Assembly (NCBI GenBank): GCA_946811695.1
Contig: OX328125.1
Coordinates: 103,388,176 to 103,452,175 of the forward strand
Reading direction: 5' to 3'
DNA: 64,000 nucleotides
DNA from: Gonocerus acuteangulatus
Taxonomy: Eukaryota > Arthropoda > Insecta > Hemiptera > Coreidae
The notes under the pieces are model-generated. The model saw only the letters and a program-made list of their open reading frames with translations. It did not search any database and was not told where the DNA came from. The position numbers and the translations under genes were made by a program. Below, one piece after another: positions 22,575 to 33,231 of this stretch (the first letter of the stretch is position 1; the number at the start of each line of letters is the position of its first letter).

Positions 22575-22743
22575 TGCAAAACGGCGCATCGACAAATGTG
22601 GGCCATTAGCGCCGACATCCAGGGCGCAGCCAGGAATTTTCTCAACGAGCCCTGAGATGAGAAAATTCCTGCCGCCGGTGGGGATCGAACCCACCATCTC
22701 CCGCTTATGAATCTTAGGCGCTAACCACTAGACCACGGGAGAC
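22575..22743 (-). mobile_element. tRNA-derived SINE, family T, near full length
   Basis: On minus, a head with A box TGGTCTAGTGGTTAGC and B box GGTTCGATCCCC is most like tRNA-Glu/Asp in its first arm. A body with two GGAATTTTCTCA-like blocks follows, then the tail GGCGCTAATGGCCC...GTCGATGCGCC. That tail is shared with the 5S SINE family, so both probably use the same LINE partner. Confidence 0.9.
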
Positions 22744-22970
22744 CCAATCATGGCAGTTATTGGAAACCAGGCATGACAAAGCATCAGTGGGGGAGGGGAT
22801 CGCATATTTATTTTTGGACTTGTCTTGCCAAACAAATGACAGATGATACAATGATTTTCCGTTACGGTGCGTCTTGGTGAACCACCTATCTCATTTTTGA
22901 AAAGTGACGATTTCTGGCAAATCACTATTTTGTAACTTTTTGGATCGGTCAAACGGTGTGGACAAACATC

Positions 22971-22977
<7 letters not shown>

Positions 22978-23031
<54 letters not shown>
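22978..23031. repeat. (TA)n microsatellite
   Basis: An uninterrupted TA tract of about 50 bases. Confidence 0.95.
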
Positions 23032-23034
<3 letters not shown>

Positions 23035-23279
23035 ACCAGCAAATCGGTTTATTCGGAATGAAGATCGATTACCAATAGCGGGCGTTCCTTGCAAAATAAG
23101 ATATAAAATATTCAGATTTATTGAAGCCCTATCATTATGAATAAATACAAAATCACCCCTTCAGGAATAAGGGGTTACTTTGTAACAAAACTTGATATAT
23201 ATCATGTCAAATGATTTAAAAAGATGTTTTTTGAAATAACTTAAATCGCTGATTACAGGGTTTACATTTCAAACTCTCC

Positions 23280-23475
23280 CGGCTAAAATGAAAATATGAC
23301 CACGCTTTGTGCTGATTTAGCAGATTCCAAGGGTTCTGACCTGAAGTTTATTTCTGTGTTCCTGTCTACCATGACAGGCACGGTCCAACAGCTCACCTCC
23401 ATAATCCAGTATAGGCCTCATGTATGACATGTATATTGCATTCAGGACATCCTGTGATGCTCCCTATTTTACGAA
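23280..23475 (-). pseudogene. Non-LTR reverse transcriptase fragment
   Basis: On minus it reads LNAIYMSYMRPILDYGGELL. This is the carboxy-terminal 'Y.S.IRP.LDYG' block seen after the fingers and palm of CR1/Jockey-type reverse transcriptases. It is short and without an intact frame. Confidence 0.6.
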
Positions 23476-23689
23476 GGTAAATTTCTAGAGCAACCTTAGT
23501 CTGCTTGAGCCTCCATTTAACAAGTATTCACATCCTGAAATCGATATTATAAGAAAAGTCTCAATTCCCTTTTACCTGCAACATGACTGACCTTCCGCAT
23601 GTGTGAAACAAGGAATATCAGCCGATCCTGAAGGCTGGTTTATAGATTTCTCAATTTACCTGAACAAGGCAAAAATCTTACTTGTATTA

Positions 23690-23890
23690 ACTACCTTCCG
23701 CATACCTAGAGAAAAGCAAAAATAATCCCGCTCAAAAAAGGTAAGCCTGCGCCTGCTTAGATTTTAACTAGCTACAGATCTGTTGCCCTTTCTAGCAACT
23801 TATGTAAGCTTGCTGAAAGGATGGTAACAAATGCACTCTTTGTAGATCAGTCAAATATCCAAGATAATGGAGAAAAGGCGCTTCCCAAAT
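23690..23890 (+). pseudogene. Non-LTR reverse transcriptase fragment
   Basis: It reads RKAKIIPLKKGKPAPA, stop, ILTSYRSVALSSNLCKLAER then MVTNAL. This matches the amino-terminal RT block 'A.I.PI.K..K....YRPI.L.....K..E.....RL'. The orientation is opposite to the fragment at 23280-23475, so they are separate insertions or a rearranged copy. Confidence 0.65.
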
Positions 23891-24149
23891 TCAGGTGCAC
23901 TGCCAACAATGTTGTTGTTTGTTTGTGTTTAAGGGCAAAAAACTACAAGGTTACCATTGCCTGTCCAACAATGTTCAACGGTTGCGTCGGGAGATTAAGT
24001 ATGGATTCAAAGAGAAAATGTCCACTAGCTATAAAGGTGGATTGATTTTGTAAAGGCAACTGCTCCTGAAAATATTGAGGCTACCTACGGAAGAATGTAC
24101 CTATATTTATACAAATTACTACAGCTCGTCACATATAGCGTTTGAAACG

Positions 24150-24215
24150 TGGGCATATCTCATCTCTCCTGCGGATTTCGCCGATGAGGGGAGGGAGGAA
24201 ACGCGCTAAAAGATG
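24150..24215 (+). mobile_element. Helentron-like family B 3' end fragment
   Basis: It ends in GGGAGGAAACGCGCTAAAAG like the copies at 7471 and 13884. The rest of the element is missing. Confidence 0.5.
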
Positions 24216-24805
24216 ACCTTCACCGAAAAAATATTATGATGTTAATAATTGGGATATTGAAAGGCAATTATATACAGAAAACGGCTACTTTAAACTTCTT
24301 TCATTGCGCTCGTTTCTTCTGTTGTATTTGCACCAAAGGAAACCATTAACTTTCCCTATGTACTTTCTTTTCTGAACCTTCCACGGTGATTTGACTTCAC
24401 TACCGTGCCGAATTGTTCTAGCGAAAGTAGACAATGACTTTTACTCAGTATATTTGTTGTGTTGAGCTACAGTATTGACCCAGTGGCCCACAGTAGGGGC
24501 TGGACAACACTTTCTTTGGAAGGTACTGTCGCCATACACTGGGCTTAAGTAGGTCAGTCTTCACAATTTAGGCCAACAATATACCGATTCTCTTTCTTCT
24601 GAGATAATCGATTCCTGCATGCTTCATGGGCCAAGTTTACTTTTCTTTGCTTCTGCTTGTGATTTCATTATTGTATATGTAAGGAAAAGTAGGCTCAAAG
24701 AAAACCCTGCAACTTAGCACGGTTCCATTTGGAAAACCTGGAATAGAAACTGCTAATATTTTGTTCTATTCCTTCATTTTGGGAGGGGGTGTACAATGAT
24801 AAGGT
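24216..24805. other. Unassigned DNA
   Basis: No gene or repeat is recognised. Confidence 0.3.
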
Positions 24806-24817
24806 AACATTACAGTT

Positions 24818-25011
24818 TTTTTTCTCTCTCTCTCTTTGTGTTTAACGGCATATCAACATTAGGGCTATTAACGCCGGGCTGTCTACAGGTCCCCACCCTT
24901 TTGTATAATGCCAACGGTACGTGGTCGGTCACCCATTAAGCTACTGACCACGCCCGACGTTGCTTAACATCAATGGGAACCGGCGCATTCAACGTGGCTA
25001 TGGCCGTTGGC
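24818..25011 (-). mobile_element. 5S-rRNA-derived SINE, copy 2
   Basis: It has the same head-tail structure as copy 1, with a deletion in the first third of the 5S head near 24970. AACATTACAGTT (24806-24817) and AACATTACTGTT (25012-25023) flank it as a target duplication. The 3' end has a T/C-rich run instead of pure T. Confidence 0.9.
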
Positions 25012-25103
25012 AACATTACTGTTAAAGACTTTTCGGCAGCTGCTCCAATGAAGTATCAAAAAATCTCAGGATTGGCCACAAAGTACAGAAAACTTACAGT
25101 AGG

Positions 25104-25106
<3 letters not shown>

Positions 25107-25165
<59 letters not shown>

Positions 25166-25560
25166 ACGTGTCAGTTTATCTGTTTGTCTGTCTGTCTGTT
25201 TGCTCCTTATACAAATTCACAACGTTTGACCGATTTTGATCAAACTTGGCACACAAGTAGGTCTCGATACGGGGAGTCTCATAGGCTAGGTCAAAATTAT
25301 CTTTCAGCTGTCTGTCTGTATGTTTGTTTCTTTACAAATCCACACCGTTTCATCGATTTTGACGAAACTAGGCATACAGGTAGGTCTCGATACGGGGAGT
25401 GTCATAGGCTAGGTCCAAATCGTTTACCAACTATGTTTCTCTATGTTTGTTCCTTATACAAATTCAGACCGTTTCAGGGATTTTGACCATACTTGGCAAA
25501 CAGGTAGGACTTGATCTGGGGAAAGTCATAGGCTTGGTGAATGTCGTCTGGGAGTTACAG
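25107..25560 (+). repeat. (TA)n followed by three ~123-bp tandem units
   Basis: After a (TA)n tract (25107-25160), three tandem units of about 123 bases repeat. Each has a TTTGTTCCTTATACAAATTC-like start, a GATTTTGA..AAACT core and a TCTCGATACGGGGAGT block. The third unit is more diverged. Similar repeat units are common in arthropod interspersed elements. The open frames through it are by-products. Confidence 0.75.
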
Positions 25561-26520
25561 TTCGGAAGTCACGGGTTCGAAACCATGAACCCGTACAGTT
25601 ACAGATTTGTGTTATTAGATTTTAATATTACTTGTTTGGTTTCTAATATTTTTTTGCTTTTCTAGATGCAGAAAGTAGGTGTAGCCTGGCACGCCAGGGA
25701 CCACTGGTCTAAATATAAATTCCGCTTCTTCTTAATAAAAGGTTTGCTATAAACGCCAAATAGGAAAACTTGTTTTTCATATAACTGCTTTGTTTTACCA
25801 TAGTAGTAGACAGTATAGCCATTTGCCTATTATAGACGAGTATAGACGAAACGTGTTTGAGGGAGGCGTTAACCTGGCGCTAGTGCTTGGAACGCCGAAG
25901 ATTGCGTTGACGCAAAATTGTGTAATCTAAACAGAGCACTGCTTAAAAATGTTCGAGGATGTTTCTGTGAAGGTAGTAAAAAAACTACCTTGAGCTAATT
26001 GGTCGCTAAGAATTGGATGTAATCACCAAAGCCTTTTTGGATGTTTTTGTTGAAGCATCTATTTGCACTGGATTTATATTGCTACTGAACTAGAAAACGC
26101 TTAAACTGAACGTTTTGTTATGTTGTTTATTGACGCAATGAGTGTATGTGTCTTATGACGTCATATATTGTAATATGATGTTTTTAGATGGAGGTAGAAT
26201 GAGGGCTGTGAGGAGATAGACATAATAGATAAAGACAGACGAGCTGTGTGTTATCCACTTTTATCCTGGTCCCAAATATACTTTACATGGTGTCTGTTTA
26301 AAAAAACTTCTTAAACAAGTGGAAGTGTTTAACTGAATGTGGAGAAAATTTAGTCTATTGAGTTCGTCCAGAAATAGTACCTTTGAAAAATTTTGAAGAT
26401 TAATGCCACGTGACTTCGATTTCAACAGCTCGAATTTATCCAAGGAATGATATCAATAATACTGTTACTTCGTGCACAAAAATGAATTTTGTGATTCTGA
26501 TCACACAATCTATCGCTTTA
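25561..26520. other. Unassigned AT-rich DNA
   Basis: No gene is supported. The block after 25560 contains GGTTCGAAACC, a lone B-box-like motif. Confidence 0.3.
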
Positions 26521-26522
26521 TG

Positions 26523-26572
<50 letters not shown>
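26523..26572. repeat. Poly(A) tract
   Basis: About 50 consecutive A residues, probably the tail of an unrecognised retroposed element on the plus strand. Confidence 0.9.
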
Positions 26573-26574
<2 letters not shown>

Positions 26575-26849
26575 GGCAGCGCTTCAAAACCCTTCACTTC
26601 AAGCGGTCGTGTAGTTTTGGTCTTACATGATTTTATGTTCCCCGGGTGGCATAAGCTGTGGGTTCCTTATTTAATGTTAAGGGGTAATAATACCTTGTGC
26701 GATCAAAATCAAAGTAATTTTCTTGAAATTATAAATAAAAAATATATCAATATTTTTGAATTCTCTATATCAAACGTTTTATATGGGATGTTAAAGTATT
26801 TAAAAAAATTCTTTTCAATTCTTTGAAAAAAATAATGGCGGCGCTGTTT

Positions 26850-27262
26850 CTGACAAACGGAAACCCTCTTTCTTCGCGGGCAATTTTTAATGTCCTTAAT
26901 GCTCCCTTCTACGTCAACAATATCATCCACCGAGACCTCGAAATTCCTTTTGTCGTTGAATTAGCTAAAACCCGCTTCTCCACTTTTCATTCCAAGCTAT
27001 CCTTTCATCCCAATCCCCTTGCCCAATCCCTTTCCACAGATGCGATCCCTTCCAATCCTCCGAGATGCTTGAAAAGAAAGTGGCCTTGAGACCAACTGTA
27101 ATACTTAAATAAAATATTTATAATTCCTCAGGGGGTGTCAGGAATGGCTGCCTTCTCCCCTCTATTCTTCCTTGTGCTAGTTTATGAGATATCTATTTAC
27201 TTATTGTATTATATGTAACATATGTATACAGATTGTAAATATTCAATAATAAAAAAAAAAAA
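26850..27262 (+). pseudogene. Jockey-type retrotransposon 3' end
   Basis: It encodes NVLNAPFYVNNIIHRDLEIP followed by FHSKLSFHPNPLAQSL. This is the carboxy terminus of Jockey-clade reverse transcriptases ('NAPWYV.N..IH.DL.IP'). The 3' UTR and an A-run at about 27249-27262 follow. It is 5' truncated, as expected for a dead-on-arrival insertion. It is a sister of the copy at 42085-42759. Confidence 0.85.
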
Positions 27263-27269
27263 TTATTGT

Positions 27270-28495
27270 AGAACGAAAAACTAAAAATATTTCGAAAGAA
27301 GAAGGTTAAAACTAAAAAAGTACGTAGGATTTTTAAGAAATATTAATTTTTTTCGAAATGGAGAACAATTATTCTTTTTCCATTAAAACATACGTCGAAA
27401 ATCGGCCATAAAATCGGTATCATTCAATGAATCGAAAAAATACTACGTACTTTTCACGAAGAAGCTGTAGTTAAAATTTGAAGTTGATCGGGCAAAATTG
27501 AAGAAGCCAGAGTATCGCCCAATTTGAAAAACATAGTTTTGATAAAACGATTTTAAAGTTTATGTTCTGAAATGTTCATGTCTTTCCTAATTATTTTTTT
27601 CATACTTTCTTGTAATAAAGATAAAAAAAAATGGGTTTTAATTTTGAAATGTATTAAAGGACGACCAAAAAAAAAATTAACAATTAAAAAGGGACCAAAA
27701 ATTATCTTCAAATCACCACCGCGTTCACTCGGCATCAGAAAATCGTATTTTTATTAGTTAAGGAAGAATTTTAGCCCATATAAAAATAAATTGCAAAAAA
27801 AAAAGTTACAAGGTAGCCCTCAAATGGAGAATATAGGAGTCATTTTGACGTTTATGTGTACCATTAATGACAAAATGTTGAAAAAATATATATTTGTCCC
27901 TTTTCGCCATTAGATTAATCAATAAATCTGTACGGCTTTGTGTTCAAACCAAGGATGCTGTAAGTTGCTTTGGCAGGATTTGTAGTATTAGATCCTTGTT
28001 ATGGGAAGACCACGTGGTTTGGTTTGCCGATGACTGTAGCTGGTTTTGCTCCTCATGTCGGTATAAAGATGAACCGAAGAGATCTGAGGAACAAAACCGA
28101 CAAACACCGGAGTAAGAACTACAAGGATCTATACTCAGCCGGACAGGACAATATAAACAAGAGATCAATTTTCCCGCTCCTAGGGGCACAGCTGTTTTAT
28201 AGTCCTCTCAGGCGATCTATGTCCCTCCCTCCCCCTTCTTCCAGGCATTCATGGCATTGTAATTAGTTTGGCAAGGATCCATGTAGCTTCCCAATAGATA
28301 CGATTCATTTTTCTCTCATATGTGGTATGGGTTTTTGGTGAAAGTACACAAAGGAGGTTTGCGGAATTGTGCATACACAAGCCATCCGTTTATAATACCC
28401 GAATCAGGTATTCGTAAAGTTGGCAGTTTTGTCTGACAAACAGGCTGTTCTCTTCTTCCTTTTCAGTTGCTCCATGCCCACAAACTCATGAATTC
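27270..28495. other. Unassigned DNA
   Basis: The first half (27270-27900) is AT-rich. The part 27940-28260 is GC-richer, with open frames on both strands, but I recognise none of the peptides. A decayed transposon is the likeliest source. Confidence 0.3.
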
Positions 28496-28507
28496 ATCAA
28501 TTCCACA

Positions 28508-28772
28508 CATGGGCGTATATAGAAAATAATTTCGGAGGGGGCTGGTAAAATTTCGGGGGAGCTGAGACCATTTCCGGTGTATGGAATACTAACAAGTTAG
28601 ATCTTGGAAGAGTTTTAGCCAACTTAAACGCTATTACACCCAAAATAGAATATGTTTTATGAACTAAATGATCTTATTTAATTTATTTTTAAGGGTTTTA
28701 TGAAATTTTTACCGATCAAATCAAAATTTCGGGGGGGGGGGGGCTGCAGCCCCCCCCTTATATACGCCCATG
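28508..28772. mobile_element. hAT-type MITE, CATGGGCG family, complete
   Basis: The 265-bp element runs from CATGGGCGTATATAG to TATATACGCCCATG and is bracketed by the exact 8-bp repeat ATTCCACA (28500-28507 and 28773-28780). A G-tract/CTGCAG/C-tract palindrome lies just inside the right end. This is the best-preserved copy of the family. Confidence 0.93.
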
Positions 28773-29128
28773 ATTCCACACAATTTGATATTTTAACTGT
28801 AAGTTGGCTTTTGCATCGTGAGATCGACCCATATCGTAGATCGATCTTCTGAGTCTAGAAGAACTTGCCAATCTTTTTTGTGGATCGATGTTTTTATTAC
28901 GATTCGAATTAATTCAAAAGATCGATTCATATTCGACAATCGGCCATCACTAATGGCACCCATTCAGAAGAAACATAAATCACTAAAATACGCAAGTACA
29001 CAGGATATTTAGAATTTCTTATAAGTTATGTAGCATTATAACATATCTAAGATGGAGGCGTTAGACAGGGCTGGAAGACAATACATGTACACACTTACGT
29101 CGGCATTTATGGATAGGATGTTATTTTT

Positions 29129-29317
29129 ATTTTTTTTTTTTTTTTACGGCACATCTACAACTTGGCCATTAGCGCCGGGCTATCTATAGGTTGCCACCCT
29201 TATATAATGCCAACAGCACGTGGCCGGTCACCCATTCAGGTACTGACCACGCCCGACGTCGCTTAACTTCGGTGATCTGCGGGAACCGGTGTATTCAACG
29301 TGGCTATAACCGTTGGC
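29129..29317 (-). mobile_element. 5S-rRNA-derived SINE, copy 3
   Basis: It has a full head, tail and A-run. The flanking direct repeat GATAGGATGTTATTTT (29112 and 29318) is the longest and cleanest target duplication of the five copies, so this is probably the youngest. Confidence 0.95.
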
Positions 29318-29789
29318 GATAGGATGTTATTTTATCTTAACATGATAATAAAATACGGACGGAAGTGGGCCATAACCATTGCACTCAGATTGAAGAAATT
29401 TCTGATAATGGTTTTTAACACTCCAATGGTCGCGTGAGATCTCTCAGATACAGAGCATCTTTCGCAGACTGTGTAAGGGGCGCAAGTGCGCGGGTCTAGC
29501 TATACCCTTTACTATTCCTAGAGCAGGTAGTGGCTGATGTGTCAGTTCTTACCTGACGCTCCTCCAAGCAGTAACTATCCACTAAAACTATTTTGTATCT
29601 CATAGATACCACGCGACCATATTTTTACTTTTAGAAAAGAGGGTACATTTGTGTCATACGTACCATAAAATAAAAACAACAACAAAACAAACGTAATTAT
29701 GATATCAAGTATGAATATGGATGCAGCGATTGATGAAGAAACAGGGGTAAAAAAGATAGCACTGTTGCCGAGAGAAGCAAAACTATAAA

Positions 29790-29937
29790 GCGATGCCAAA
29801 TGTTTTGGGCCAACAAGACTACAAGGCTCAAACAGTATAAATGCAAGGGGTGCGGCTAATATTTATGTCTTTATCATTGCACATTATATTGTCCGGATGG
29901 ATGTAAAGTGGATGATGATAGAGAAGACGTTTTTTGA
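29790..29937 (+). pseudogene. piggyBac transposase C-terminal Cys-rich remnant
   Basis: It reads KRCQMFWANKTTRLKQYKCK, GCG, stop, YLCLYHC, then CPDGCK. The C..C...LC..HC spacing is that of the RING/PHD-like cysteine-rich tail of piggyBac transposases. One stop replaces a codon in the middle. The DDD catalytic region is not recognisable upstream. Confidence 0.65.
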
Positions 29938-30066
29938 AGTTATATATTTCTACAAAATGTTATTAATATTTGCCCTAATACTTCCTACCTACTTGTTATT
30001 TGTATATTTCAACTATATGAGTTTGCATATAATAAATAAATAACATATTATACAATGCAAAGTGAT

Positions 30067-30138
30067 GAATAACCCTTCAAAGTTCAACATATACACTTAT
30101 TATATAATAAAAGTATATGTTGAACTTTGAAGGGTTAT
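30067..30138. repeat. Hairpin with 27-bp arms
   Basis: The arms AATAACCCTTCAAAGTTCAA...TATAC and their inverse flank an AT-rich loop of about 18 bases. It may be a tiny MITE inside the piggyBac-like element. Confidence 0.8.
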
Positions 30139-30349
30139 TCCTCACCTTGGATTGTATTATTAATTAATACCCTTCCCCTTTTCATCGACATATTTAAATA
30201 AATAACTTTTTCTTGGTAAATTTACTAATTTTTTATTACAATAGATAAAGTTATTTACAGTAAATAAGATTGAAACTCAGGCGTATCTCTCAGATACAAG
30301 GCGACCACCAATGGTAGTTTCAATGGCGGGACCATTGGAGTGTTAAGAA

Positions 30350-31368
30350 TCTTTACAAAGGTGCAATAGCCATTGCAATATCATTCACCTCCCAGAACCT
30401 TTATAACCTTCGCTAAACGTTCAGGAAACCTGCGCGTTTAACAATTATTTTTCCACCCGAGGATGAACGAGTTTCTACTCGATTGCGCGGAGTTTTAATT
30501 GAGGTAGAAGAGACTATTGGGTGGGTAAATTGGTAAAGGGCGTGTTAATTGAAAAGGCCCGATGGAGTTTGCGAATTAACAGGGGCATCATTTAGCTATC
30601 GGTGGGGCCTCAGGTGGCACAGCCAAAACTACCAGCGCATCCTAGATTGCCAGTGCCTTCTAAATGATGTCTATTTACAACCGCCTCCCCCTCCTCTACT
30701 TCCACTCTAATCACTCTTTATCAATCCAAATTAATTAGTTAATTATTCAAACTGAGTTGTTTCTCCAACCCTTTCTACGCGGTTAGTCAGTGCGTTCCAT
30801 CTATGTACACTCCATGGGAAAGCTACAGAGGTAGATCCCCAATTTATCCAACTTGTAAGCTGTTCATAGGAATTTGAAAATCTATTCTTTGCTTTTTTTC
30901 TAAAGAAGGTAAAACTGAACTCAATTGATCATCATAAAAGGGAGCTTATTTTTCGTTCGGGTTTTAAATCGGAAACATAAATATGCACGATATATAGAAA
31001 TAAAGAGAGGATTACAAGAGAAATAAAATTAATAGCAGTAGGAATAATAGTTGAGAAATGATCCAATATGAAAATAGCCGGGGTGTGCCCTTAATAGATA
31101 AATAAAGCAATATTTTTGCCAAAAGTTAATTCGTTTTCAAACGCTTCGGCTTCAATTTGAAGCCTTTATCGGGGCTATAAAACCGAAATGGTCAAGAAAA
31201 GTATAATAATTATTGTACTTATTTTATTACGTCTTTTACATTTATTATAATAAAATTACAATGCTTTATAATGACAAATTTAAATTACATCCAGTGAATA
31301 TGTTAAGAGTAAATGAATATGAAGTTAGTACGAAATGAGGTTAAACACATGTGCATCATATAAACCTT

Positions 31369-31370
<2 letters not shown>
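30350..31370. other. Unassigned DNA
   Basis: No gene is recognised. At 31148-31164 (minus strand) GGCTTCAAATTGAAGCC, followed by GAAGCG, resembles the hammerhead-like motif at 40.4 kb. Confidence 0.35.
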
Positions 31371-31424
<54 letters not shown>

Positions 31425-31564
31425 GGGCTCACGTACCACTAGGTACCATATCAAGCTAAATAGTATAGGAGACATCTAGAGATAATAATGGCTAATGGCT
31501 AAATTTTATTAGTACATTCCTTGAAAAAAAAACATTCTATAGCGTTTGAGGGCGACATATGGGT

Positions 31565-31695
31565 GTTCAGCCTGCAGCAGGGATTTTGCTCATTTCAGGG
31601 CCCGTTGACTAAATTTTCTGCAGCACCATGGGCGTTTTGAAAAGGTGATAATCGGTAGCCTAGATGTCGATGCGCGATAGAAAAAAAAAAAAATT
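31565..31695 (+). mobile_element. SINE family T 3' half
   Basis: The body CAGGGATTTTGCTCATTTCA then GGGCCCGTTGACTAAATTTT matches the family T body. The shared tail (GCCTAGATGTCGATGCGC) and an A-run close it. The tRNA head is missing. Confidence 0.7.
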
Positions 31696-31759
31696 CATCG
31701 ACTACACATATAACAAGTTTACTGTATTTTTACAGTGGATCCGTTTCTAGGTCTAGCAC

Positions 31760-31893
31760 TCTTTATAAAGATCCATCGTGTAGTGAGGAAGTTTTCCAGC
31801 GTGCACACTGCTAAAAAAGTCAACCTTCCAGAAGCAGGCGTATCTCCCGCGTGAGAATCCGGCGTGCTAGCCACTAGGCCACTGCGAGACCTC
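31760..31893 (-). mobile_element. tRNA-derived SINE head, family T-like
   Basis: On minus, TCTCGCAGTGGCCTAGTGGC then TAGCACGCCGG forms a tRNA D-arm/A-box-like start, and GCGGGAGATACGCC follows. The B box is degraded. The remainder does not clearly match other copies. Confidence 0.55.
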
Positions 31894-32082
31894 ATTACTG
31901 TATAATATTATCGATTTAAATATTTGTTTATGAATTATGGCGAAAAAAGTTCGTGTATCATAAGTCAGAAAGCCGCGCAACACCAGAGGTACGCGTATCT
32001 TAGGTTGGGAAATGCTTCTCTAAATATTCAAGCGTTTTAAGGTTACAAATACAGTGTTGCCATAAAGGCGCAAAGCATAAGA

Positions 32083-32248
32083 GTAAAAAAGTCCGTCACG
32101 CAGGAGCTGCCTCCGGTTGGACCGATTTTGTTGAATAACGAACTCGTTCAATCGTTTGATGGGGGAATACTACATACTAAGTTTCGTGGCGAAAAAACAA
32201 AAACTCTGGCCTGTATCGTGTTAACGGACACATATATAACTATGTATA

Positions 32249-32301
<53 letters not shown>

Positions 32302-32427
32302 TTTAACTGGGGTCATTTTCAGTGTCTACTAGGTAGGATCGATAAAGATTCGAAGAAATGTTCCAAAAATTCCGTTTTGAGTGCAACGTCAATAGCTACT
32401 TTCCTTCGGAGGAAAGTGCTAAAACTA
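32083..32427 (+). mobile_element. Helentron/DINE-1-like element, family A, short
   Basis: It runs from AAAAAGTCCGTCACGCAGGA through a central (TA)n tract (32255-32297) to the 3' stem-loop ACTTTCCTTCGGAGGAAAGT and TGCTAAAA. It has the same start and end as the 1.1-kb copy at 37586-38711 but lacks the internal G-rich repeats. Non-coding. Confidence 0.7.
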
Positions 32428-32930
32428 ACAAATTTAAAATGAAAACTCTGAAGATATTGTTGCTAAAGTATAAAGCGAACTTTCCTCGGCCGTGATTATG
32501 CTGCCCGCATAAAATGAGTTACTATTTCACGAGGCGGATTATTCAGGGAGTCGGGCTCTGAAGATGAGGACTTAATGAAATAAAAGGAAGATGAGAGAGA
32601 GAGAGAAGGCTAGATTGGGCCTTCCGCTGGAAATATTGCTCTCATTAGATAGGGCGCTAAGGACAGCTGATGTTGGTGGGGGTAAAGAGGGGGATCATCT
32701 CGGAAAAGGGAGGTGGGGAGCTCTTATCCAAATTAAATGTAGGGGGGGGCCGGTATGGATCCGCGCCTGCGCTCTTCCTTCTCAGTCTACACCTCAGCCT
32801 TACCATCGCCTTATATTTTAGCTTATATATATCTAATAATGCCCACGGGTCTAGACTCCCGCAGGATCAATCCAAGTTAGTACACAAATGGCGGATTATT
32901 GAACGGAGAATTTCAAACCGACACTTAAAA
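32428..32930. other. Unassigned, partly purine-rich DNA
   Basis: No gene or repeat is recognised. Confidence 0.3.
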
Positions 32931-33166
32931 AAATGTAAAACCTCGTTAACCCGGACTTCGGGATAACCCGGACCAGTTTTGAAAACGAAATGATGTTGTT
33001 CAGTGTAGTAACTGAAGACGTGCTTTACAGGCGATAAATGGCTATTCTCAGTACGTAAATTACACGTCACAGTTGAGCTACAGTATCGGTTTGCTGTTTC
33101 TCTTGGTCGTCGTCCGCGATTTAGACAAAACTTAAAAACATTGTGATTTGTGATTATAGGAAAAAG

Positions 33167-33231
33167 CATGGAAGCATTGTCAAGAATTGATAAGAGAAGA
33201 TCTTTAAAGAACTTTACTACTGAATTTGGAA
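33167..33231 (+). pseudogene. Tigger transposase HTH fragment
   Basis: It encodes MEALSRIDKRRSLKNFTTEF then G, the first helices of a pogo-family DNA-binding domain. It is cut by the Helitron at 33232 and not recovered beyond it. Confidence 0.7.

Larger units (their letters stand above)
29419..30342. mobile_element. piggyBac-like element, degenerate
   Basis: The terminal repeats CACTCCAATGGTC and GACCATTGGAGTG are each flanked by TTAA (29415-29418 and 30343-30346), the piggyBac target. A subterminal TATCTCTCAGATAC-like palindrome is present near both ends. The plus-strand interior keeps part of the transposase carboxy terminus (see next entry). A 27-bp-arm hairpin at 30067-30138 looks like a later insertion. 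Confidence 0.8.

Noticed and set aside
27944..28266. Gene with overlapping frames on both strands
   Set aside because: No recognisable domain, splice sites or codon bias, and frames on both strands open equally. Decayed transposon sequence is more likely.
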